Origin: Sarcomyxa edulis
Lineage: Eukaryota > Basidiomycota > Agaricomycetes > Agaricales > Mycenaceae
Length of the DNA stretch: 64,000 nt
Assembly: GCA_009761415.1 (NCBI GenBank)
Contig: QUOL01000002.1
Location: 2,356,001 to 2,420,000 of the forward strand
Direction of reading: 5' to 3'
Position 1 is the stretch's first letter. Every line of letters begins with the position of its first letter. The position numbers and the translations under genes were made by a program. Below are positions 12,148 to 23,634 of this stretch, piece after piece. The notes under the pieces are model-generated. The model ran no database searches. It saw only the letters and a program-made list of their open reading frames with translations, and had not been told where the DNA came from.

Positions 12148-14770
12148 CTACTGCTCTTCACCCCCAAAATACATGTATTTCTTGAACCTCTTTCTCAGCT
12201 TCTTGCTATGCTTTGCATCCCCCAACCTCCGTGCCAGTTCCATCCACGATCCTATCGTCAAATCCTTCATACCGTACGGTGCGTACTTTGATTCCAACAC
12301 GGTGGCGTTCCGCAATGACCCAGGGAGGTTTCGGAGTGGAAATGGGTACCAAAATTTACCTCCGCCATCAACCACATCCAAACCGGGATGCAGATGGGGG
12401 ACGGGCAATGTCATGTATTCCAGCTCAAACTTGGGTCGGTGTGTTTTATTCGCTCCTTCCAAATGAGGAAGATAATACTACGAATGAATAAACTCGTCAG
12501 CAATCCCGGTAAAGACGAAATGTTTTATTACCTGTGCGTATCCCAAAGGGGTCCATTTCGTATTCTGTCTCGAAGGCGCTTTAGGATCCGAAAACCACGG
12601 TTCGTTCAGCTTGCATTTCCAGGTATTTTGATGCTCTGCGGATTTGCATTGAGACGCTTTGTTTCCGTGATCCCCGTGCTTATGGCCGTGCTTGCGTTTC
12701 TTTTCCACCTCGATCGCACTGGGCGAGGGCGAGGATCTTGAACCTGGACCACTGGTGTTGTAGGCGAATATTCTAAAGGTGGGTAGATACGGATTTGGCA
12801 CGACGGGAGGCGATACGTTGATTATAGCGTAGTTGTCCATGTCAATCTTTTTCGGTGATTTCGGGAGAGTCGAAAAGTCATCTAAGAGGGTTTGGTATAG
12901 ATCCTCATGCTTCGAAGGCGCCGGTGGAGATATAGCGTCCGTTGTCAACAATAGATCGTCAGCTTCCACAAAGAAAAACTAAGAGCGGAATGAGTAATGC
13001 GTGTATGAGCGAGATATGGTCGGACTAACGTGGTCGGCATTCATATGCTGGTCAAGTGGTCAATGAATTGAGATATTGAGGATATATCTGGCACTCACGC
13101 CGAATAAATGACCCAGAAGAGTGTCTTGAAACCGGAGGGATAACTCTACGTAGCGCGTATACTGTTCCAAGAGGAGTCAACGTGACATACACTAGGGACT
13201 AGTTTGAGACTTACACATTCCGGAAAGAAATTGCCTGGAGAGGGGGGGACATGTCCTGGAGTAGTATTCAACATCGAACCACAATCATAACAAATCGCTG
13301 CTTCCGACCTGATATCCACACCTATGACACGACCGTAGGTTAGTATTTGTTAATGATTAACGCCACAAACTAAACATACCTTCATATTCCGATTCCGGAA
13401 TACCTTCAGCTGAACTTCAAGCCAATCAAACTGCAAGTTGCCGGGGTCGCTAGGTTCTGTATATAAACAGCCCTCCACAGCTAAGTAGTCAAGGAAACGG
13501 TCAGTCGATAAGCTTCTCGATCGAGGGAGGTTGTAGATGCAATCTATACCTTTGTTGGAATCATAGAAATACATGGTATTGAGGCTGATTACGGCCACTG
13601 ATCCTGGAATAACCTCCACGGAGTAGTAGGCGCCTCGTTGGAAAACCTGGTATGATGGAAAGGGAATAAATGATTTCCATATGCTGTAGATATTGTTATT
13701 TGGCCGGGACGATCATGATCGGGTGACAGCGCTTACGATGAAAACTCGTTCGTTATGCTGTTAGGACCTGTTCTGAGGTTATTAGACCGAGTTGATAGTC
13801 AAACGGTAGGATTGTCGCACCGGGTGTCATAATATTCTTAGGAAAATGGCGACGTGATCAGTGATCAGTGTACAGCAAGTAATAAATAACTTACATGTGC
13901 TGTGTGGGATAAATTGGAGTCAGTACATTGAGTTCTTAGATAGGGTACTCGAGTGGGATTTGCTCACGCCAAACATCGTTGTTGCCTACAGGAAACGATG
14001 TCCACAATCTGATAAGTGGTCGTTATGCGGTAATGCGACAAAAACTCACCCAGGCTTGGTACAACAGGTATACCTCTGCTCGTGAAGATACTCTCCATCT
14101 TCGAAGCCACTGCACGATTTAACATGTAGATTTCGTTTGTAGTTCGGGGAAGTTTTCGGTCGTTATCATGTCTTGGGTGCTTCCGAGTGAGCCACAGTCA
14201 AGGGACAGGAGGTGCGCTCCTCACCTGGCATTATCACCCGTCCCTAAGATACTTGATCAGTACGGAATGAAAGGTGTAGAGACGGGAATGGGACAAACAT
14301 ATGACAAAGTCTATCTCAGATGCCCAGTGCTTCGCGATGTAATCGAGTGTGAAGTTTGTGAGTTTATAGGGCGCATCGCATTCACTTTTAGAGAACCACA
14401 GTCATCAGCGAACCAGGTCTTTTTCTCGTGAGGACATGGATACCATACCTGTACGGTGCCCCATAATAGCCGGCACGCTCTCTGTCTCTCTTTGGTTTCT
14501 TTCTATGGCAAGCCGAAGACTGGGAAGAATGGACCTTGTAGTACGGATCGGGATGCAAATCGGTGATATGAAGGAATCTTCCTCGTAGCTCCCTCGGCTC
14601 TATTGAAGCAAAAAAAAAAGATCAGCACACGACCAAGTTCGACGTTCGATGAGCAGTATCGTACTTGTCGTCGGTAGTTGGAACGGTATCTGTGGCGGTG
14701 CGGAAAGAACACCTGGAAACGCGTCGGAGAGAGCTACGATGAAGGCAAGCCATGAGTTGAACGCCAACAT
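12148..14770 (-). CDS. PPN1: Vacuolar endopolyphosphatase Ppn1
   Basis: Metallophosphoesterase that cuts inorganic polyphosphate in the vacuole. I assembled 17 exons: 14665-14770, 14449-14599, 14299-14384, 14225-14243, 14050-14171, 13968-13985, 13895-13899, 13821-13836, 13737-13767, 13550-13683, 13380-13480, 13309-13321, 13215-13255, 13099-13161, 13030-13047, 12532-12978, 12148-12477 (566 aa). Residues 1-25 form a signal anchor. Metal ligands: Asp49/His51 in HITDLHPD, Asp118 in WTGDNARHDND, Asn164 in GNND, His269 in SGHVPP, and His303 in GHMNADH. Seven exons are 5-31 nt, yet every splice site is GT-AG and the conserved protein is continuous. The C-terminal NKTHRPKFELEY motif is typical of the family. 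Confidence is high because each micro-exon restores a known motif. Confidence 0.93.
13895..13899 (-). other. Five-nucleotide micro-exon of PPN1
   Basis: The exon CACAT lies between a CACAG acceptor and a perfect GTAAGT donor. It supplies the last two bases of Pro168 and the whole codon of His169 in the conserved NNDVWPHNIM stretch. Flanking introns are 68 and 58 bp, normal for this genome. Skipping it would remove the conserved Pro-His pair and break the frame. Confidence 0.85.
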
Positions 14771-15428
14771 GGTAGGAAAGTAGAAACAAGACGGGCCCAA
14801 AGGCCCACAATTCGAGTAGTATAAATACCACGGAGCTTGCACGAAGGAGGAGCGTTGGGTTCAGAATTGGTATGGTTGCGGATGAGATGTATCCTAAACC
14901 GTCGACGTCGTCGCGCACGTTCGTCTCGCATCTTTAGCGCCTCGATCCGAGTTCCGATGCTCTTGACAATGTTCAGCACGACGAGCAGCGTCAAATTGAG
15001 CGCTTGAGCTCGACGTGTTCGCGTCCACATCGACTTCGAATCCTCTTTGGCTTTAGGCTTTACCTCGTCGACCCTTTCACTCAGGCTAGCTGGTCATCCA
15101 TTCAGCGCATGTCTATTCTCGAATCCTCACAGCAGCCTGGCGTCTGGACCTTGTGACGACTGTTTCGCACACTTTTTCTCTTGTATTCCATGTATTCCCA
15201 AGAAGACTTTGACCATGGAAGCTGGAAGACTGGGGGCGAGATTCCTCGGACCGTGGAAGAATCGAACAACCTGTAGAGCACCTCAGGTGAACGGTCACGC
15301 ACTCTTATACGTTAGGACGTCCATGCGACTGCCGGGCCACTCGAAAGACGCGAATCTATGTCGAAGCTGCCTCATGTGTTGCCTATATAATACCCTCGTA
15401 ATCACCAATTTTCGGCTTGTCAGTCCCA
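14771..15428. promoter_or_regulatory. Divergent promoter region of PPN1 and first carboxylesterase
   Basis: Separates two genes transcribed away from each other. On the esterase side a TATATAA box is seen at 15384-15390. A minus-strand open frame running 14734-15030 is arginine-rich and overlaps the presumed PPN1 leader; it has no recognisable domain and I do not call it. Confidence 0.45.
15384..15390 (+). promoter_or_regulatory. TATA-box-like site
   Basis: TATATAA located 39 bp upstream of the esterase ATG at 15429. The spacing implies a very short leader. Confidence 0.35.
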
Positions 15429-17945
15429 ATGATTGCAACGAAATGTTACCCTGCTTGTGTTTTCCTCTTTCTCTGCTTGTTCAAAATTGTCGCAGCGGTG
15501 ACAGGGAGTCAAGCTCAAAATGCGCCTATCATTGATCTGGGATACGCGTCTTACCAGGGGACTCTCAACACGACTACTAATATCACTCATTTCCTTGGAA
15601 TGCGGTATGCCGCCTCTCCGACCGGTGATCATCATCCTCGTCATCCTACTCACTGAATATTGATGTTCGCGTCAAGGCGCTCTACGCTGGCACGCGCCTC
15701 AAACACCTAGTCAAATCGTAGGTATCCAACAGGCCGATACTCAGCCCCCGATGTGCCTTCAGGCTGCGACTGGAGGCGCCCCCACAAATCCTATGTCGCA
15801 AAAACGATCTGTAGGAGTTGCTGCATCAACTCCTACGGAGGATTGTCTGTTCCTGAAGTATGTTCTCAATTGGTCTATCATACTTTAACTTTACTGATTT
15901 ATCTATCACTCAGTGTCTGGGTTCCCGGAGCCTTACCGGTATCGGAGACCTTACCAGTTGTAGTATTCATACATGGTGGCGGGTGAGCGATACTGATGTT
16001 TGCAGAAGGCAGACTTGGTAATATCAGTGTTGCTGATCTACTGGATTTGATAGATATGCTTCTGGGAGTGCGACTGGATTCGATGTGACTGACACGTACG
16101 ACGGGCAGGACCTCATCAGGGAATCAAACAACGGTGTAGTAGTGGTCGTAATACAATACAGATTAGGCCTTTTCGGTAAGTTGTCATCGTATCTCCTCTC
16201 AAGAGACGAGTCCTTAGGATAAAAACACAGGTTTCCTCCCTGGTACGAAGGTAAAGGAAGGAGGAGCGCTGAATGTAGGGCTATGTAAGTTGCTTTTGGA
16301 CTCATTACATACAACAATGCTAATTTTACGGGTACGGGGAAGTGGACCAAGATTTCGCTCTACGCTGGGTGCAGAACCACGTAAGTACAATTCTACATTC
16401 TCCGAAGACTATCCATCAAGGTCGAACTGTAGATCCAAAAATTTGGCGGTGATCCAACAAAAGTCACCATCTGGGGACAGTCAGCTGGTTAGTTGCCTCC
16501 CCACGACCATGCCTACAAGTGCTCACCCATTCTTCTATATCTTAGGTGCTGGATCAGTGATACAACACGTAGTGGCACAGGGTGGGAAGACAAGACCACC
16601 GTTGTTCAGGTCGGCGATAACGAGCTCGACATTTCTGCCATCTCAGTATCATTACAACGATCGTATCCCAGAAGTACGTGATTCTTCTTGTCATCTTAAT
16701 TGCCTCTGTTGAATGTTTCTCCTCTCCCCACATTGCCCGTTCATCTCTCAGACCTTGTACAACGAAGCGGTTTCTCAGACGAAGTAAGCACTTCTCATAT
16801 TCCTCGAGTCGACCTATTTTTATATACGAATTCCGGTTATCAGCTGTACCGATGCTCCTGACACTTTATCCTGCCTCCGCTCCACCCCCGCATCTATCCT
16901 CGAGACAGTCAGCAATAACATCGCAGCCAACGCTTTTTTCGGGACTTACGCATGGGTCCCTGTCGTTGACGGAACGTTTATAACTCAAAGTCCTCTGTTA
17001 TCTTTCCGCCAGGGAAAAGTGAATGGAGTGCGTTGTCCACCGATCTATCCCAACATACATTCTGCTAATCGCTGTTATTATGGGTAGGAACACCTTTACT
17101 CAATCACCAACGCATTCGAAGGCGCTCTATTCATCGACGCGTCCTCTCCGCTAACAGTGCCCGAGTTCCTGGCTAATCTGTTCCCGCTATTTGGACCGTC
17201 AGAAATATCTGCTGCGGTGAAGCAGTATGAGGGGCTAGGAACAACGTTATTCCAGGTCACTGCTATCATGGTGGAAGGTGCGTGCGCTTGATTTTCTATA
17301 CTTGTTTTTGTGGCGCACGCCTCATATCTTCTTCAAATGCTCAGCAATATTCATATGCCCTACCTATGCTATGCTTCGAGCATTTCCTGGGCGTTCATTC
17401 AAGGTCCGTCCCAATCTCACAATCACAATTCTGGATACCTGAACCGGTATCTGTGCAGGCAGAGTTTGCCATACCTCCTGGTGGACACGGCAATGATTTG
17501 GTCTATTATTATACCTCGTTCGTGCAATTCAGAGATTAATACCCTACACGTTCTCACCACCTGATTGTAAATTTCCCCCTTCAGCCAAGTCGACGGCTCT
17601 CCGCCGTACAACAACACCGTTTTCGACACAGCGTTCTCTGAAGCTCCCATGGACTTCGCCATGTCCCTCAGCCCAGGTATAAAATGGGATCCTACGAATG
17701 TCACGCCCAAATGGAGCCCATGGACGGAAGACCATGCTGAAATGCTGTTCAATGAGACAGAGGCTGGGGCACCTGTGGTGGAACCGATTCAAACTTCCGA
17801 GGCATTATTGGAACGCTGCAAGTACGTATTTCATTCCTATTCCATGTCAACAATTTGGTCTCGGAGGACGCAATGCGGATATCACCTGACTTACGTTCTG
17901 CTTTTTAGCTTTTGGGAGAGCGTCGCCACTCTCTCCGCGCAGTAA
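15429..17945 (+). CDS. Secreted type B carboxylesterase/lipase (copy 1)
   Basis: Alpha/beta-hydrolase of the cholinesterase/lipase family, probably extracellular. Fifteen exons: 15429-15624, 15677-15857, 15914-15982, 16054-16175, 16231-16284, 16343-16380, 16433-16487, 16546-16673, 16752-16783, 16844-17027, 17088-17277, 17345-17403, 17459-17517, 17585-17821, 17909-17945 (546 aa). A signal peptide is seen at residues 1-24. The cysteine loop begins EDCLFLNVW; the oxyanion loop is IHGGGY. The nucleophile Ser237 lies in GQSAG, where most relatives have GESAG. The acid is Glu364 (TNAFEG) and the base His446 (PGGHGND). Several N-glycosylation sequons are present. The ATG at 15429 is the first true ATG before the signal peptide. 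Same intron plan as the next gene. Confidence 0.92.
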
Positions 17946-19234
17946 AAATGAGTCACCAAGTTTATGCCACAGGAAAAGCAGGCGGATATTTTGGGAAATC
18001 CATGTGGTGTGATCAATAGTCGTACGACTATGTAAAAACATCTACATAGTACAATGCAGTGCTCATGATGGGCATGAATAACGATGTCTTATCTATCGGT
18101 CTGAATGACGAGTTGTATCTCAGTCGCGTGAAGATAGCGCGTGAAGGTCCACGGTCACGTGCAAAATCGTCCGGGTCAGCCCAATCCCATCACGCGTCAC
18201 GGACCTTAGCGGAGGGCCTTACTTTCAAACTTCCTTGTCTTCCTCATCTTCTACCCAAGACTACCTTGTCAAAGCTGCGATGTTCTGTTTGCTGTCCAAT
18301 TTTGGGATGGCATGTCTTCTATGACAATGATTCTACCTGGAGACACGATCTGGTCCCCCGTCGCAATAAGTATCCGTCTGACTCGTCTGACTCGGAGGAA
18401 AGGATGAGACACGCTCGCATATGTCAATCTTGGGGGGCGTGTCGTTGTACTTCTGACCTGGAAGCTTGATACGCTAGACGTTCTGCCGAGATGTGGACCT
18501 CCACTGGACTTTTGAATAGCGTCCTTGCACTTCCGGCTGGCAATGTTAAAATCGCTCTGACACAATATCTGACTTCGGAATTAAAAACCTCATCCTTTCT
18601 CTCACCAACTCTTGCTTGCAGGCTGTTGCGTCAACTAGTGCTCCTCTTGACATTCTGGTGCGTGAAAGTACCATCGTGACGAATCATCTGAGCTGGCAGA
18701 CGTTCTTATGCTACATGTTATTATACAGGTACTTTAAGGAGTCAGTATACGATACTATTTAGTCCTTATTTGAACCGCACAAGCTTCGCGAAGATCGAAA
18801 ATAACGCCCGGCTCTCGGTAAAGCAGATCTGACGCGTAAAGTGCACACCGTCACGCGCGATTGATGACTTTCCGCATCAAGGCATCAAGCTTCGAGACTC
18901 AAACCTCAACTTGAACATTCGAACGCTGGAACTGGGTAAGCATTGGGGTAACACCGCAAATATATTCTACGCTTGCGCTGAAGCCCAAAAACCCCCAACA
19001 GCATACGCAAATTACTGTCCTTCAGTTCCAGAAGACTGGATTCGGGCCTTGTGACGAGACTCCATACAATTTTAGCGAATTATTCCCAAGGAGAGGACAC
19101 TCGGTGCATAGAGGCTCACTTCCCGTCATCTATTTATCCTCAACATGTGGAGAGATGCACAAAATATAGAAGCGCTCGTGGATATATGAAGTGGCCTTTA
19201 CGAGCACCGGTGCTGCGTACCCAAATTCCAATCC
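17946..19234. promoter_or_regulatory. Intergenic region between the two carboxylesterases
   Basis: Nearly 1.3 kb with no supported gene. Open frames such as 18059-18469 have no recognisable domain and no splice partners. I looked for a third esterase fragment and found none of the family motifs (GESAG, EDCLFLN, GGHG). It presumably carries the promoter of the second copy. Confidence 0.5.
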
Positions 19235-21673
19235 ATGATGGCTCGAACTAAATTCTACTCGTTTCTCCTCCTTTGCTTCTCTAAAATTATCAGTGCGACA
19301 GCGGAGCCTCTTGTCTCTGGGACTCCACTTGCGCCCATCGTGGACTTGGGTTTCGCACAGTACCAAGGATTCTTCGACGCGACGTCAAATACCACTCAGT
19401 TCCTAGGCTTGCGTTATGGTGACCCTCCCACAGGTAAGCTCTCCATCGATCTCTGACAATCCAACACATATCGACATTTGCATTCAGGCGCTTCCAGATT
19501 CCATGCACCTCGTACTCCCAGCAATATCTCGGGTATCCAATCGGCAAACACTCAACCAGCCACATGTATGCAGTCAGGCACTGGTGCAGCGCCTGTAAGC
19601 CCTGTATTTTCAAAAAGACAGACAGGTTCTCCCCCTGCGTCAGAAGACTGTCTCTTCCTGAAGTTCGTTGCATCGTTCGTTGTAAACTTGCTCTGTTTTA
19701 ACTTCCACTTTCTGACAGCGTATATGCTCCCGGAACTCTACCGTCATCTAGAGAGCCTCTTCCAGTCGTAGTATGGATTCACGGTGGCGGGTGAGTGGCA
19801 TTTTTGATGTATATCCTCAAGATGATATCACTAAAATACTGAACTCTGGCAGTTATGTTGCAGGAAGTGCCTCGCAGTTCGATGGAACACAACTCCTCCG
19901 TGAAGCAGAAAATGGTGTTGTGGCCGTCATAATCCAATATAGACTTGGACTTTTTGGCGCGTGTTCAAGAATGCTTCACGGATGTAGCGAACTCGCTAAC
20001 TGAATTCGGAAACAGGTTTTTTAGCGGGAGAAAAAGTGAAACAAGGAGGCGTACTAAACGCAGGACTGCGCAAGTTTCTCTCTAACCTTGCACAGAGCAT
20101 GCTTGGATTAACTTCGTAAAACAGTGGATCAAGAACTCGCTCTTCGTTGGGTTCAAGAGCATGTCAGTCCATCCCCTTTTATATTCGTAGAATTCATTAT
20201 GATGCTATATCCCAATGCAGATTAGTCAATTTGGTGGTGATCCCACCAAAGTCACGATCTGGGGCGAATCAGCTGGTACGTCCTACATATACGTCCACGG
20301 CTTATTTACAAGCGCACCTCTCATCTCACATTGCAGGTGCTGGATCGGTACTTCAGCATGTCATTGCCAGGGGTGGCAAGACTGAACCACCAGTATTCCG
20401 GGGAGCCATGACTAGTTCGACGTTTTTACCGTCTCAGTATCCATTCAATGGTGTTGTCCCCGAAGTATGCGAATCTGCTTCCGTCAACAGATTGTTCGTC
20501 GTTGACTTTCCTGGTTTCAGGCTCTATTCAGCGAAGCCGTTTCTCAGGCTGGGTATGAATGTTATCTTCATTTATCACCATGTCGTTTTCTAATTGTATT
20601 GCGCAGGTGTTCCACTGCACAAGACACTCTGAAATGTTTACGCACCACTGATGTCGGTATCCTTGAAGGCGCCAATGTCAATATCGCACTCAGTGCATTC
20701 TTTGGGACGTTCGCATGGGTTCCAGTCATCGACGGGGATTTTATCGTCCAGAGCCCTCTTCGGTCCTTCACAGAAAGGAAAATCAACGGAGTAAAGTTTT
20801 CTTTCGTCCATAAGCTCCATCGCTAATCAGGGAAAATGCTCAGGAACGCCTCCTGTCGGTAACCAATGCATTCGAAGGCTCCATCTTCGTCAACACGTCC
20901 TCCCCACTTACGGTTCCCGAATATGTGGCTAATCTGTTCCCGTTATTTGGGCCTGGGCAGATAGCAGGCGCTGTGGCACAATATGAGGGCTTGGGAGATA
21001 CGGCTTTCCAGACTATTGCTATCATGGGAGAATGTATGCTGCCTTTCAACGTTTCTCATCATCTACTGACATCATCTTCTATCTCGAAAGCAATATTTAT
21101 ATGCCCTACGTATGCCATGCTTCGGGCTTTCAGTGGCCGTTCGTTCAAGGTACTTGGATCTGTCTCGTGACTCTATCTTATGAAGGAGCTTCGTCTTATC
21201 TATCTAAACCAGGGAGAGTTTGCGATCCCTCCTGGAAGTCACGGAAGCGACGTGGCGTACTATTTCGGGTATGTTCTATGCTAATTAACCATCCCAGAGT
21301 CTGTGGCATCTGACCAACTGATCATATGCGTTGACACAAGTGACGATCCACCATTCAACAACCCAGCCTTCGACGAAGCCTTCTCGGAATCCTTCCTCAA
21401 CTTCGTCATGGCTCTCAACCCAAATGTCAAACCGGACCCTACGGACATCACACCGCACTGGAACACTTGGAATCAAGGTGAAACCGAGATGTTGTTCAAC
21501 AAAACAGACGCCACCCCCGGAGATCCTGTCGTAGTGCCTTTGATGACCTCCGAGGCCTTGCTGGGCCGGTGCAGGTGCGCCTTCCTTTCCTTCCTTAATT
21601 TTCGGCGCATATATGTATTGTTGATGCGTTTTATAGCTTCTGGGAGAGTGTTGCACCTTTCTCCGGACAATAG
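19235..21673 (+). CDS. Secreted type B carboxylesterase/lipase (copy 2)
   Basis: Tandem paralogue of the upstream esterase. Exons 19235-19433, 19488-19662, 19719-19790, 19853-19956, 20016-20069, 20125-20162, 20221-20275, 20337-20464, 20521-20552, 20607-20790, 20844-21033, 21091-21149, 21213-21268, 21341-21574, 21637-21673 (538 aa). Nine exons have exactly the same length as in copy 1. Catalytic residues: Ser231 in the usual GESAG, Glu358 in NAFEG, His440 in PGSHGSD. A signal peptide occupies about residues 1-22. Introns 4 (19957-20015) and 5 (20070-20124) seem to start with GC (GCGCGT and GCAAGT) because only these donors keep the conserved GLFGFLAG and GLLDQELAL joins. Probably a recent, functional duplicate. 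Confidence 0.9.
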
Positions 21674-22263
21674 ACGATGATGCTCTTCAGCGTCAGTGGC
21701 CATCCCAAACGGAGATTCAAGAAGGTGGTTATACTCAGACTTGCTGCTCGACAATGCATTATTGGTGTATACTATAGCTGTGTAGGAACGTTCGTCGGCA
21801 TCATGACGAATCATGGACATGAATCAAACGCTGGTGATATGTAACAGGTATCCATATAAGTTTTGGATGATTAGTGATCTCATAGCTTCGATGAACTGTC
21901 TTCGCAAAGGATCCGTTTAGGCCGCATGCGTTGTATGACGGCAAAGACTGCAACTGACTGAAGTCACTATACAAGATATGAGACAAGAAGTGTACAATTC
22001 ACTTTTTTTTTTTGAGTGGGGTATGTATGGACATGGAAGACAAAATAACGTTCGCTATACGCATACAGGCAAAGATTATTTACGGGTAGGATAGAAATAG
22101 GAGTGCGGATGGATGTGGTTGGTACAAGTGGAATTGGAAGTCGGACAAAATAATGTTTAAGAGAGAGTTTGAAAAATCGTACAGGTATTTGAACAGAGAG
22201 AGAAAGTGCGGATAATTATCAAACAGGATGCCAAAAAAGAACAGGAGAAAAGGAGAAGCAAGG
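21674..22263. other. Convergent intergenic region
   Basis: Lies between the 3' ends of the second esterase (+) and the small unknown gene (-). A T-run is present near 22009-22019. No coding signal recognised. Confidence 0.5.
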
Positions 22264-22944
22264 TCAATTGGTTTTGATCGACCGCGTTGTTGGATTCTCT
22301 ATTTCGTGCGCGGGGTCGCTCTTCGAGGACGGGGCATGGAGAGCGAGGAGGTCTTGAACATTATCGCCCGTCTTCAGAACATCGCGGATAGACTTCTCAG
22401 CAAGGTGGCATACCTACGCGGAAGCAAATGTATATTAGTAATGGAGAAATAGACGTCTCGGCTAAAAAATGAGTCACATACTCTGCTATATCCGCCTGGT
22501 GCAAGAGTCGAGCGAGCTTTGGCAATGGTGTTGTGGATAGCATCGTAAGCATAACGTTTACTGTATAGGCGTTAGTTTGAGTGTACAGAACTTCCGACAG
22601 AAAGGAGCTCACAGGATGCTTTCGAGCTCGCTTCTCCTTCGAGGTACGATGAAGAGGTCTGCGCCACTAAGGTAGCGGTTGAAGGCTTGGTATGAAGCGC
22701 AGCCGGCGACTGGGAGAGGAGTTAGATTGTATGTTCCAGAAGAAGAGACAAGGAGAAGAGACAAGGATAAAAAGCTTACCAAGGGTCTCATCGACAGAAG
22801 GGTGGTCATTGTCCCAGTTGAACCAGTTTTCGCTGAAGAAGAGAAAGACTCAGATAACACAAAGCATAGATAGATAGAGTGAGCGTACGTTAGATGGTTG
22901 TGAGCCAAAGCTTCAGGTGTGTGTGGTGCAAGGAATTTGTCCAT
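22264..22944 (-). CDS. Small protein of unknown function
   Basis: Five exons (22889-22944, 22780-22832, 22613-22709, 22482-22560, 22264-22413) with canonical GT-AG sites join into 144 aa. The chain begins MDKFLAPHTPEALAHNHL, is soluble and mixed alpha-helical, and has no signal peptide, membrane segment or motif I recognise. Features visible: an acidic WFNWDNDHPSVDE patch near residue 25, a basic IVPRRRSELESILKRYAYDAI helix in the middle, and a Lys/Asp helix (KSIRDVLKTGDNVQDLLALH) before a disordered tail. It shares a 690 bp divergent promoter region with the acetoacetyl-CoA synthetase gene. The consistent splice phases are the main evidence; the function cannot be inferred. Confidence 0.65.
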
Positions 22945-23634
22945 TTGAGTGGTGTTTGAGAGTAGCGAGAAGGTGGGTTGTGGCAGAACGAATGTCAGAA
23001 AGACAAACGAGATTTTATACGGAAGTTGGAATGCTGTAAGACGTGGAGATGTGACGAGAGTGGTATGGCTATACTGAAGTAGTTGGGAAGAAAAGAGGAC
23101 GAACGTGAGATGGGATGATGAAGAAGGCTATAAAGGATCTGAACAGAGGACAAGCGAAGAAATTATGAGTCGATCAATCCAACGCACGTGTGCCGACAGA
23201 TGCCGCGTCAAATCCATTGGTCAAACCGCCGGACATCCACCTCGTCCCACCCCGAGCTCCTTTCATTTTTTTACACCCATCTCACCTCTACAATCACAAC
23301 CCCAGGTATACCGCCAACATTCATGTTCATACCCGTACTCGTCTCTGATTTTTTCTCGTTTTTTTCCAGTGGAGACAGACGCTAATTCGAGTCAAACAGC
23401 CAAGTCATCAACCGCTAACTCAGCCTCCGCGCTTCTCATCGTCTCTTCGAAACCTTGGCCTCTTGGAGCTCTTGGGTTTCATATCGTCAGCTTTGAGATT
23501 ACCTTTAGCGCCCCTTGACGCTGTGCGAAACTCTTGTCTTTTCCTGTGAAACTGTATCTATCAGTCTCTGTCATCTACGCGTACACCTACCGAGATATCG
23601 TTATCGCACCATCTCTGCACTTCAACCCATAACT
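22945..23634. promoter_or_regulatory. Divergent promoter region
   Basis: Between the small unknown gene (-) and acetoacetyl-CoA synthetase (+). The half nearer the synthetase is pyrimidine-rich (23220-23640), as usual for highly expressed fungal promoters and leaders. No gene seen. Confidence 0.45.

Noticed and set aside
14734..15030. Arginine-rich minus-strand frame upstream of PPN1 as a gene or extended N-terminus
   Set aside because: The ATG at 14770 gives a proper signal anchor and family start; the upstream frame has no conserved content.
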